From DAOUBA01 sp034432855 (GTDB lineage Bacteria > Chloroflexota > Anaerolineae > B4-G1): a DNA stretch of 7,651 nt. Position numbers and translations under genes: made by a program. A model generated the notes under the pieces. It was not told the DNA's origin and did not search any database. It saw only the letters and a list, made by a program, of their open reading frames with translations. Of the stretch, positions 1 through 5,636 are shown piece after piece (the first letter of the stretch is position 1; each line of letters starts with the position of its first letter). The stretch spans positions 1 through 7,651 of the forward strand of contig DAOUBA010000148.1 of NCBI GenBank assembly GCA_034432855.1, in the 5' to 3' direction.

Positions 1-663
1 CAGCCACTGCTCTTCATAGCGCATTCTGATGCTGACCTGTTGGACATCGGGCCAGGAAATCAGAGTGCTCAATCCCGTGAGAAACACCTGGCGTAGCAAA
101 GTACGGCTACTTTGAAGGGCCGGCAATCCCGGCTCGAGATCACATCTCAAGGTCACGCCGTGCTGCCTGGCAAGGTGCCCGACCACCTCCAGGACGCCTT
201 GCACGACCTCGGCAGGATTCACAGCCTCATGTCTGGCGAGGATACGCTCGGCCTCGACGTCCAACAGATTGTCTACCCTGGCAGATACGGGGGTCTGTTG
301 CGCGAGTTTCTCCTGCAAGATAGAGGCCAGCATCATGATCGCCTTTTGCTGTTCACGAAAGAATTGACTGCGGCTGTAGCCCAGTTCACGCATGATTTCC
401 AACAGAGGCCGTTCTTCGACGTAGCGATAGACGAGGAGCGAATAGAATCGAACGCGGGGGGCATCGGCCACAGTCTGACCAGGGGGACTCAGTGCCTCAA
501 TGCTCTCCAGCAAAAGGCGGCTCAACCGATGCGCGCGGCTTGGCCCTCTCTGACCCACTTCAGGCCAAAATCGCAAGGCCAATGGATGGTGCTCGAGATA
601 AGGGTAATCGTACAGATGGTGCAGGGCGTCACGGACTTGTCGGAGAAACTCTTGGTCGAACAT
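1..663 (-). CDS. Histidine-kinase-like signalling protein, 3' end beyond the window (partial)
   Basis: Reading the minus strand from an ATG at 663-661 gives 221 codons without a stop, ending exactly at the left edge, so the C-terminus is missing. Residues 1-60 are helical. Residues 66-120 carry RYVEERPLLEIMRELGYSRS followed by QFFREQQKA, which looks like a sigma-70 region 4-type helix-turn-helix. From about residue 150 the protein resembles the start of a GHKL (HATPase_c) domain: 'DLEPGLPAL' then 'RTLLRQVFLTGLSTLI' (187-202), compared with the usual 'RLRQVLLNLLSNAI' N-box. I recall Chloroflexota sensor-kinase-like proteins with this HTH-plus-ATPase layout. The two N-box asparagines are threonines here (T197, T200), so ATP binding may be weak or lost. 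The start codon has no clear ribosome site; a TATAAA lies just upstream but without a convincing -35. It is divergent from the importer and could regulate it (inference). Coding is fairly sure, function only probable. Confidence 0.72.
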   Translation of the reverse strand, partial: MFDQEFLRQVRDALHHLYDYPYLEHHPLALRFWPEVGQRGPSRAHRLSRLLLESIEALSPPGQTVADAPRVRFYSLLVYRYVEERPLLEIMRELGYSRSQFFREQQKAIMMLASILQEKLAQQTPVSARVDNLLDVEAERILARHEAVNPAEVVQGVLEVVGHLARQHGVTLRCDLEPGLPALQSSRTLLRQVFLTGLSTLISWPDVQQVSIRMRYEEQWL

Positions 664-741
664 CGCTACGGCGTTTTATACTCGACACGGGACTATCTTG
701 GGACTGGAATGAGACTATCAGGCGAAATGCGGCCCAATTTC

Positions 742-750
742 TGCTATAAT
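742..750 (+). promoter_or_regulatory. Extended -10 promoter element (TGCTATAAT)
   Basis: A perfect TATAAT at 745-750 is preceded by TG and one base, the extended -10 form that can work without a good -35. No convincing -35 is found 16-18 bases upstream. Transcription would begin near 757 and run toward the binding-protein gene, giving a leader of about 310 bases. The element lies in the divergent region between the signalling gene and the importer. Confidence 0.5.
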
Positions 751-770
751 GATCCCAGGCGAGTGAGCAG

Positions 771-799
771 TCACAGGTGTTGTGCTTATTGTGCCACAA
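771..799. promoter_or_regulatory. Cluster of TTGTG/CACAA repeats, possible operator
   Basis: Just downstream of the predicted transcription start are TCACA (771-775), then two direct copies of TTGTGC (780-785 and 789-794, 9-base period), then CACAA (795-799). TTGTG at 780-784 and CACAA at 795-799 form an inverted repeat with a 10-base spacer. A repressor site here would block the upstream promoter. No regulator family is recognised from the half-sites, so this is only a candidate. Confidence 0.25.
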
Positions 800-825
800 G
801 CCGTTTAGAAATGCAAATATCGCCT

Positions 826-912
826 GGCGACCGCCTACGCGGTCGCCGGAGGTCTGGACTCCGAATTCCAGGCCCACGCAGGTGGACACGCGGCTGCAAG
901 CCCACCGGCAGC
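826..912 (+). other. Highly foldable 5' leader segment, possible structured RNA
   Basis: Three pairing elements lie back to back. 826-834 pairs perfectly with 839-847 (9 pairs, GGCGACCGC/GCGGTCGCC, 4-base loop). 851-857 pairs with 868-874 (7 pairs, one G-U, 10-base loop). GGTGG at 881-885 pairs with CCACC at 902-906, and GCTGC at 893-897 pairs with GCAGC at 908-912. The last two are interleaved, as in an H-type pseudoknot. A nested alternative (GGCT 892-895 with AGCC 899-902) competes with them. I could not match this to a riboswitch, T-box, RNase P, SRP or tmRNA consensus. It sits in the 5' leader of the importer genes, so cis-regulation is possible. Confidence 0.35.
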
Positions 913-944
913 GAGGTCAATCGCGGGCCGGGGAAGGGGACTTA

Positions 945-975
945 CCCTAAAAACCTTTGGCAAGGTGCTCTAGGG
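945..975 (+). other. Two-tier hairpin in the leader
   Basis: CCCTA (945-949) pairs with TAGGG (971-975). Inside it ACCTT (953-957) pairs with AAGGT (962-966) around a TGGC loop, with unpaired AAA and GCTC between the two stems. The palindromic core could be an RNA hairpin or a protein-binding site. No T-run follows, so it is not an intrinsic terminator. It ends directly before the AAAGGAGGTG element at 976-985. Confidence 0.35.
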
Positions 976-985
976 AAAGGAGGTG
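976..985 (+). promoter_or_regulatory. Stray full-strength Shine-Dalgarno match (AAAGGAGGTG)
   Basis: These ten bases are a perfect complement of the 3' end of bacterial 16S rRNA, stronger than the real ribosome site of the downstream gene. There is no start codon at normal spacing. TTG at 987 is too close and opens a 22-codon frame ending at 1055. GTG at 1000 is too far and opens a 21-codon frame ending at 1065, two bases before the binding-protein ATG. It may be chance, a ribosome standby site or a leader-peptide ribosome site. Confidence 0.3.
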
Positions 986-1014
986 GTTGGGTCGGAGAAG
1001 TGGGGCGTGCGAAT

Positions 1015-1042
1015 TTTACCAGGCAGGGAAACGAGATAAAAT
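1015..1042 (+). promoter_or_regulatory. Proximal promoter candidate (TTTACC-16-TAAAAT)
   Basis: A -35-like TTTACC at 1015-1020 (4 of 6 matches) and a -10-like TAAAAT at 1037-1042 (5 of 6) are separated by 16 bases. Transcription would start near 1049, giving a very short leader that just includes the ribosome site. It would be an alternative to the extended -10 promoter at 742-750 and would bypass the structured leader. Confidence 0.35.
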
Positions 1043-1053
1043 ACCCATGCTTT

Positions 1054-1060
1054 AAGGAGG
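1054..1060 (+). promoter_or_regulatory. Ribosome binding site of the binding-protein gene
   Basis: AAGGAGG lies 7 bases before the ATG at 1068 and fixes that start. The upstream in-frame sequence adds nothing protein-like. Confidence 0.8.
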
Positions 1061-1067
1061 AATAGAC

Positions 1068-2465
1068 ATGACGACTGATAGAAAGAGGATGAGCCGGCGC
1101 GATTTTCTGCGTGCCAGCGCCCTGACCGCTGCCGGAGCAGCTCTGGCCGGGTGTGCAACTCCCACCCCGCAAGTGGTGAAGGAAACGGTCCAGGTACCGG
1201 TCGAAAAGACGGTACAGGTGCCGGTCGAGGTCACCGTGGCACCCCCGGTGCAGGAGCCCGTCGAACTGCGTATTGCCTGGTGGGGTGGTGATGCCCGGGC
1301 CACGAAAACCATCGCCGTGATCCAGATGTTCCAGGACATGTATCCTCACATTACGGTGCTCTACGAGTTCACCGGCTGGGACGATTACTGGACGAGGGTG
1401 TCCACACAGGCCGCCGGCGGAAACCTGCCCGACGTTATGCAGCACGACTATGAGAGGATTACCCAGTGGGTCAGGGATAGCCTGATCGTGCCTCTGGATG
1501 CTTACGCCGATGCCGGCACTCTCGACTTTTCCAACGTGCCCGATGCGAACTTGAGTGGCGGCCGGATTGACGGTGCACTGTATGGCGTCACCCTGGGCAT
1601 CAACTCACTGGACATGGACGTTGCCGTTGACCTGCTGGAGGAGGCCGGCCTGGAGTTACCCGCGCCCGATTGGTCGTGGGCCGATTTTGAGCAGCTGTGC
1701 TACGCGATCCACGACGCGCTCGGCATCTGGGGCTACGCCGGCAACTCGCTCTTCCACGATCACATGTGGAAGCAGATTCACATGTCCAAGGGACTCTGGG
1801 TCTTTTCCGAGGACGGCAAGTCGTTGGGGTACGACGATGATCAGATCTCGATTGACCACCTGAACATGATCCTGCGTCTGTACGACGCCGGTGCGGTCCA
1901 GACCCTCGAGGAAGCCGTGGCCCGACAGGGAGAGTCCGTAGAGCAGAGCCCCATGGTCGTCAAGGAAACCGTCATGGGGTTCAGTTGGAGCAACTTTATT
2001 GTGACCACGTGGAATGCGGCAGGGGCAGATCGCCGCTTCAAACTGGTGCCTATCCCCAGATCGGGTGACAAGCCGGCAGTCTATGTCAAGCCCTCGATGT
2101 TCTTCTCCATCACGAAGGATGCCCAGCATCCCACCGAAGGGGCAATGTTCATTGACTTTTTCATCAACTCCATCCCGGCGAACGCGATTCTCATGGCCGA
2201 TCGCGGTGTGCCCGTCGCCTCACACGTCAAGGAGGGCATGAGGGGGTTCCTGTCGCCTGCCCAGGCCGAGATGTTCGACTATATGGCATTGGTCGAGACC
2301 GACTGCTCCCCCACGCCGCGACCCGATCCGGCCAAGTGGGCCGACGTGCGCAACAACGTCTTCTATCCCGAGTTCCACGACCCGGTACTTTACGGCCTGA
2401 TCACACCCGAAGAAGGCGCAGCGACCTTCCGTCGGATGGCCAACGAGATCCTGGCTTCGGGCTAA
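1068..2465 (+). CDS. Carbohydrate ABC transporter substrate-binding lipoprotein (family 1, UgpB/MalE-like)
   Basis: This is the extracytoplasmic sugar-binding component of a CUT1 importer, 465 residues, a normal length for family 1 solute-binding proteins. The N-terminus has a twin-arginine motif SRRDFL (residues 9-14), a short hydrophobic stretch and a lipobox LAGC with the acylated cysteine at 29, so it is probably exported folded by Tat and anchored to the membrane. Residues 35-65 form a Val/Pro/Glu-rich linker with two copies of an 8-residue unit (E/K-TVQVPVE), a tether style common in Chloroflexota. The mature domain starts near residue 66 (ELRIAWWGGDA). It continues with the family pattern 'FQDMYPHITVLYEFTGWDDY' and 'LPDVMQHDYERITQWV', and a C-terminal 'FRRMANEIL' helix. 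It is followed by two permease genes. The ligand cannot be inferred; aromatic residues such as W71 and W72 fit sugar stacking. Confidence 0.93.
   Translation: MTTDRKRMSRRDFLRASALTAAGAALAGCATPTPQVVKETVQVPVEKTVQVPVEVTVAPPVQEPVELRIAWWGGDARATKTIAVIQMFQDMYPHITVLYEFTGWDDYWTRVSTQAAGGNLPDVMQHDYERITQWVRDSLIVPLDAYADAGTLDFSNVPDANLSGGRIDGALYGVTLGINSLDMDVAVDLLEEAGLELPAPDWSWADFEQLCYAIHDALGIWGYAGNSLFHDHMWKQIHMSKGLWVFSEDGKSLGYDDDQISIDHLNMILRLYDAGAVQTLEEAVARQGESVEQSPMVVKETVMGFSWSNFIVTTWNAAGADRRFKLVPIPRSGDKPAVYVKPSMFFSITKDAQHPTEGAMFIDFFINSIPANAILMADRGVPVASHVKEGMRGFLSPAQAEMFDYMALVETDCSPTPRPDPAKWADVRNNVFYPEFHDPVLYGLITPEEGAATFRRMANEILASG
1182..1229 (+). repeat. Two tandem 24-base repeats encoding the lipoprotein linker
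   Basis: Codons 39-46 and 47-54 of the binding protein encode ETVQVPVE and KTVQVPVE, and the two DNA copies differ at only a few bases. The repeat continues loosely in the next residues (VTVAPPV). It probably sets the length of the flexible tether between membrane anchor and binding domain. Confidence 0.7.
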
Positions 2466-2490
2466 GGTGCTTTCGCTCGAGTTCAACGGT

Positions 2491-2521
2491 TAAGGGCGTG
2501 GCCGCTTGCGCCACGCCCTTA
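2491..2521. other. Strong intercistronic hairpin between binding protein and permease
   Basis: A perfect 12-base inverted repeat (TAAGGGCGTGGC, 2491-2502; GCCACGCCCTTA, 2510-2521) encloses a 7-base loop. It begins 25 bases after the binding-protein stop. No T-run follows on either strand, so a classical intrinsic terminator is unlikely. In many sugar importer operons a hairpin at this place protects the 3' end of the binding-protein mRNA and lets that protein be made in excess over the permeases; the same role is inferred here. Confidence 0.7.
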
Positions 2522-2563
2522 CACCAACACCATTTTGCTGATCATCCATAGGGAGTGAATCGC

Positions 2564-3523
2564 GTGGGCAACCTGGTACAAGCACCATCTGTTCCATCGG
2601 CTTTCAGGCGGCGAAAGATGGGCAGGATTCAGAGGCAGAATAACCTGGTTGGATACCTGTTCCTTTCGCCCTGGCTGATCGGCTTTTTCGTCTTCACGCT
2701 CCTGCCCATTGTGGCCTCGTTTGTGCTGGCCTTCACCGACTATGATCTCTTTACGTCGCCGCAATGGATCGGGCTGGATAACTTTAAGCGGATGTTCTTC
2801 GAGGATGCCAGATACTGGCGCTCGGTCAGGGCCACGTTCTATTACGTCTTCACGGCGGTTCCCCTGAGGCTGGTGGTGGCGCTGGCAGTGGCGATGTTGC
2901 TCAATCAAGGACGCAGGTTCGTCAGCGTCTATCGGGCCGCCTATTATGCGCCCTCCATCCTTGGCGGAAGTGTGGCCGTCGCCGTGATGTGGCGGCAGGT
3001 CTGGGGCGGCCGCAATCTGGGCTTGATCAATTTCATCTTGCAGGCCCTGGGCCTCCCCTACGTCAACTGGCTGGCAAATCCCAAGACGGCCATCTGGACC
3101 TTGATTACCCTGGCGGCGTGGCAATTCGGCTCGCCGATGTTGATTTTCCTGGCAGGGCTCAAGCAGATCCCAAGCGAACTCTACGAAGCCGCAGCCATAG
3201 ATGGAGCAGGGGGTTGGGGTAAGTTTACCCGCATCACATTGCCCATGCTCTCTCCCGTGATATTCTTCAACCTGGTGATGCAGATGATCTCCGGCTTTCT
3301 CGTTTTCACCCAGGCATACCTCGTGACCGGAGGCCGTCCCCTGGACACCACCCTGTTCTACGCCCTCTATCTCTACCTGCGCGCCTTCGAGGTTCACGAG
3401 ATGGGATATGGATCGGCGATGGCGTGGGTATTGCTGGGCATCATCGCCATCTTCACGGCCCTGATCTTCAGGTCATCGTCCGCCTGGGTCTACTATGAAT
3501 CCGGAGGAGGCGTCGGAGAATGA
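2564..3523 (+). CDS. Carbohydrate ABC transporter permease, MalF/UgpA-like
   Basis: This is the first membrane subunit of the importer. It has about six membrane segments, at roughly residues 30-52, 92-114, 126-146, 176-198, 231-253 and 285-304. The EAA loop at 208-227 (EAA-x3-G, then I-x-LP) is the contact site for the ATPase. Opening motifs 'GYLFLSPWLIGFF' and 'TDYDLFTSPQWIGLDNF' are typical of the MalF/UgpA group. I chose the GTG at 2564 because GGGAG (2551-2555) lies 8 bases ahead of it. A GTG at 2555 is in frame but would overlap that ribosome site, and an ATG at 2618 would remove only a polar, basic N-terminus (APSVPSAFRRRK). The chosen start gives 319 residues. The gene follows a 12-base-pair hairpin and overlaps the next permease by 4 bases, so the two are translationally coupled. 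Confidence 0.92.
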   Translation: MGNLVQAPSVPSAFRRRKMGRIQRQNNLVGYLFLSPWLIGFFVFTLLPIVASFVLAFTDYDLFTSPQWIGLDNFKRMFFEDARYWRSVRATFYYVFTAVPLRLVVALAVAMLLNQGRRFVSVYRAAYYAPSILGGSVAVAVMWRQVWGGRNLGLINFILQALGLPYVNWLANPKTAIWTLITLAAWQFGSPMLIFLAGLKQIPSELYEAAAIDGAGGWGKFTRITLPMLSPVIFFNLVMQMISGFLVFTQAYLVTGGRPLDTTLFYALYLYLRAFEVHEMGYGSAMAWVLLGIIAIFTALIFRSSSAWVYYESGGGVGE

Positions 3524-4407
3524 GCATCATCGAGAAGAGACCGTCGGCCAGCCGTCAGATGAGCAAGAATACCAAAGACCGCATCAAGGCGGTCATCTAC
3601 CACGTGTTCGTGGCGTCGTCTTGCTTCGTCATGCTGTACCCCATTTTCTGGATGATTGCCAGTTCGCTCAAGGAAACGTCAGAGATATGGACTCGCGCGT
3701 CCTCGTTGATCCCCAGCAGAGTGACGTTGCAACACTACATCGAGGGCTGGGCCGGCTTTGGCAACATCACGTTCGCCACGTTCTACAAAAACTCGTTCAT
3801 CTATGCCGGCGTGGCGACGATCGCCTCCGTCGCCTCGTCTGCCGTCGTCGCCTACGCCTTTGCCAAGATTCGGTTCGTGGGACGGGGATTCTGGTTCTCC
3901 CTCATGCTGCTGACCCTGATGCTGCCCGGCCAGGTCCTGATGATCCCCCAGTACATCGTGTTCAGCAAGTTGGGGTGGATCAATTCTTACCGGCCGTTGC
4001 TCGTCCCGCGCTTTTTCGGCAATGCCTTTTTCATCTTCCTGATCGTCCAGTTCATGCGCGGCATTCCGAACGAACTGGACGAGGCGGCAGAGATTGACGG
4101 GTGCAGCAAGTTCGGCATCTTTTTCAAGATCATCCTGCCCCTCATCCAACCGGCCCTGGTCACCGCAGCGATCTTTTCGTTCTACTGGACCTGGGAGGAT
4201 TTTATGGGGCCCTTGATCTATCTGCAGAATCCGCATCTCTATACCGTCTCTCTGGCTATCCGATCGTATTCCGATCCCAGTGCCGGTACGGACTGGGGCT
4301 CGATCTTTGCCATGTCCACCCTCTCGCTGGTACCGGTGTTCGTCATCTTCGTGGCCTTCCAGAGGTATCTGGTGCAGGGGATCAGCACGACCGGGATCAG
4401 GGGTTGA
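3520..4407 (+). CDS. Carbohydrate ABC transporter permease, MalG/UgpE-like
   Basis: Second membrane subunit of the importer, 295 residues, the usual size. Predicted membrane segments are near 24-49, 90-113, 123-146, 160-178, 211-230 and 262-282. The EAA loop at 188-207 has EAA, then DG (193-194), then IILP. The ending QRYLVQGISTTGIRG matches the typical 'F-VQG-T-G-xKG' tail of MalG-type permeases. The start ATG shares ATGA with the stop of the first permease, and GGAGGAGG at 3503-3510 lies 9 bases upstream. No ATPase gene follows; after 33 bases an intrinsic terminator closes the unit. This fits CUT1 importers that borrow a shared MsmX/UgpC-type ATPase encoded elsewhere (known for the family, inferred here). 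Confidence 0.94.
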   Translation: MSIIEKRPSASRQMSKNTKDRIKAVIYHVFVASSCFVMLYPIFWMIASSLKETSEIWTRASSLIPSRVTLQHYIEGWAGFGNITFATFYKNSFIYAGVATIASVASSAVVAYAFAKIRFVGRGFWFSLMLLTLMLPGQVLMIPQYIVFSKLGWINSYRPLLVPRFFGNAFFIFLIVQFMRGIPNELDEAAEIDGCSKFGIFFKIILPLIQPALVTAAIFSFYWTWEDFMGPLIYLQNPHLYTVSLAIRSYSDPSAGTDWGSIFAMSTLSLVPVFVIFVAFQRYLVQGISTTGIRG

Positions 4408-4440
4408 TTGGCCACCGCGACGATACGGTAGAGTTGCCCG

Positions 4441-4475
4441 GCGACCAGTCTCATTCAGGCTGGTCGCTTTCTCTT
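4441..4475 (+). terminator. Intrinsic terminator after the importer genes
   Basis: GCGACCAGT (4441-4449) pairs with GCTGGTCGC (4459-4467): eight Watson-Crick pairs plus one T-G, around a 9-base loop. The T-rich run TTTCTCTT (4468-4475) follows. It begins 33 bases after the permease stop. The end of the T-run is also the start of a -35 box (TTGACA, 4474-4479), so terminator and next promoter are fused. Confidence 0.7.
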
Positions 4476-4502
4476 GACAAAAGGGCCCCGATGAAGTATA
4501 CC
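4474..4502 (+). promoter_or_regulatory. Sigma-70-type promoter for the dehydrogenase genes (TTGACA-17-TATACC)
   Basis: A consensus -35 TTGACA (4474-4479) is followed after exactly 17 bases by TATACC (4497-4502, 4 of 6 matches to TATAAT). The predicted start is near 4509, giving a leader of about 95 bases before the ATG at 4605. Coming straight after a terminator, it suggests the oxidoreductase genes form their own transcription unit. Confidence 0.6.
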
Positions 4503-4507
4503 GGTAT
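4498..4507. promoter_or_regulatory. Perfect palindrome ATACCGGTAT over the -10 region
   Basis: A 10-base perfect palindrome overlaps the -10 box and the predicted start site of the promoter at 4474-4502. A protein bound here would block transcription, so it is a reasonable operator candidate, but a 10-base palindrome can also occur by chance and no regulator family is recognised. Confidence 0.3.
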
Positions 4508-4517
4508 CCGACTTGCA

Positions 4518-4544
4518 ACCTTTGTGCCCTTCGTGTCCTTGATG
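4518..4544. repeat. Three tandem 9-base units (ACCTTTGTG-type) in the leader
   Basis: ACCTTTGTG, CCCTTCGTG and TCCTTGATG follow each other with a 9-base period, followed by GTAAAA. On the minus strand this reads as 'aaGGACACgaaGGGCACaaAGG'-like DNA. I recall similar CACGAAGGACACGAAGG tracts scattered between genes in Chloroflexota and some other phyla, where they are sometimes called as spurious 'TKDTKGTK' proteins. This copy lies inside the predicted 5' leader of the dehydrogenase genes. Confidence 0.5.
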
Positions 4545-4604
4545 GTAAAAGAATGAAACTCTCTGGCCGTGCGAAGCATATAACCCGAGACAGTGAGGTC
4601 ATGA

Positions 4605-5636
4605 ATGTCCACCCTGCCCACCATCCGCTTTGCAGCCATCGGTTTGAACCATCCTCATATCTATGGTCAGGTTGACCTGTTGTTGTGTGCCGGGGCAGAA
4701 CTGGTTTCGTTCTATGCCCCCGAGCCTGATCTGATCGCCCAATTCGCCCAAACCTATCCCCAGGCCCGCCTGGCCTCCAGCGCCCAGGAAATTCTGGAGG
4801 ACGAGTCCATCCACCTTGTTGTCAGCGCCGGGATTCCCTGTGAGCGTGCGCCGCTGGGTATCGCCGTGATGCGCCACGGCAAGGATTATATGAGCGACAA
4901 GCCGGGCTTTACCACGCTCGAACAACTGGCCGAGGTGCGTCGTGTACAGACAGAGACCGGCCGCATCTACTCGGTCTGCTTCAGCGAACGCTTTTGGAGC
5001 CGCGCCACGGTCAGGGCTGGTGAGTTGGTACAGGCGGGAGCCATCGGTCGGGTGGTGCAGACGGTCGGCCTGGGGCCGCACCGGATTGGGTTGCTCAACC
5101 GCCCCGAGTGGTTTTTCCGTCGCGAGCAGTACGGGGGTATAATTACCGATATCGGCTCTCATCAGGTCGAGCAATTCCTTTTCTTCACCAGCTCGACGGA
5201 GGCCGAGGTGCTGGCCGCGCAGGTAGCCAATTACAGACATCCCCAATACCCGGAACTGGAGGACTTTGGCGAAGCACTGCTACGCGGCAACGGCGGCAGC
5301 GGCTACATCCGCGTGGATTGGTTTACCCCTGACGGGTTGCCCACCTGGGGAGATGGACGCCTCTTCATCCTGGGAACGGAAGGCTATATCGAGTTACGAA
5401 AGTACTGCGACATCGCCGGACGGCCTGGCAGCGACCACCTGTTTCTGGTGAATCACAAGGGCGTTCACTACGTGGACTGCCGGGACGTAGATCTGCCTTA
5501 TGGCCGGCAGTTGCTCGCCGATATCGTCAACCGCACCGAAACGGCCATGCCGCAGGCCCACTGTTTTCTGGCGTCGGAACTGGCGTTGCGGGCCGAAGCG
5601 CAGGCGCAGAGGCTGGGGTATCTGAAAGATGGGTGA
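4605..5636 (+). CDS. Gfo/Idh/MocA-family oxidoreductase with an unusual nucleotide-binding loop
   Basis: A 343-residue cytoplasmic dehydrogenase of the glucose-fructose oxidoreductase/inositol dehydrogenase family, acting on sugars or polyols with NAD(P). It has an N-terminal Rossmann half (about 1-125) and a C-terminal alpha/beta half. The catalytic set is visible: DKPG with lysine 99 in place of the usual EKP, and GGIITDIGSH (177-186) giving D182 and H186. The glycine loop is odd: AAIGLNHPHIYG (11-21, roughly) keeps only the first glycine of GxGxxG. The ATG at 4605 has GAGGT (4595-4599) 5 bases ahead; an ATG at 4601 is out of frame. It is the first gene behind the 4474 promoter and overlaps the next gene by 8 bases. 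Exact substrate and reaction are unknown. Confidence 0.9.
   Translation: MSTLPTIRFAAIGLNHPHIYGQVDLLLCAGAELVSFYAPEPDLIAQFAQTYPQARLASSAQEILEDESIHLVVSAGIPCERAPLGIAVMRHGKDYMSDKPGFTTLEQLAEVRRVQTETGRIYSVCFSERFWSRATVRAGELVQAGAIGRVVQTVGLGPHRIGLLNRPEWFFRREQYGGIITDIGSHQVEQFLFFTSSTEAEVLAAQVANYRHPQYPELEDFGEALLRGNGGSGYIRVDWFTPDGLPTWGDGRLFILGTEGYIELRKYCDIAGRPGSDHLFLVNHKGVHYVDCRDVDLPYGRQLLADIVNRTETAMPQAHCFLASELALRAEAQAQRLGYLKDG

Noticed and set aside
880..894. T-box-like string (GGTGGACACGCGG) in the leader
   Set aside because: It differs from GGGTGGNACCGCG at key bases, there is no antiterminator or terminator arrangement, and the downstream genes are sugar transport rather than amino-acid genes.
821..985. 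Cobalamin riboswitch, twister ribozyme or RNase P RNA
   Set aside because: Short strings such as TGCAAGCCC recall these families, but the required conserved blocks and their order are missing.
1047..1055. Mini-frame ATG-CTT-TAA overlapping the ribosome site
   Set aside because: It has two codons only, no ribosome site at proper spacing, and is most likely chance.
112..1065. Long plus-strand open frame of 317 codons
   Set aside because: Its first half is antisense to the signalling gene and its second half crosses the leader. The protein is low in recognisable motifs and ends two bases before the binding-protein ATG by chance.
2519..3397. Minus-strand open frame of 292 codons
   Set aside because: It lies wholly opposite the first permease, its composition is rich in Gly, His, Gln and Arg as expected of an antisense frame in GC-rich DNA, and it shows no domain.
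3679..4602. Minus-strand open frame of 307 codons
   Set aside because: It is opposite the second permease and the terminator region, is rich in Asp, Gly, Arg and Gln, and has no ribosome site or motif.
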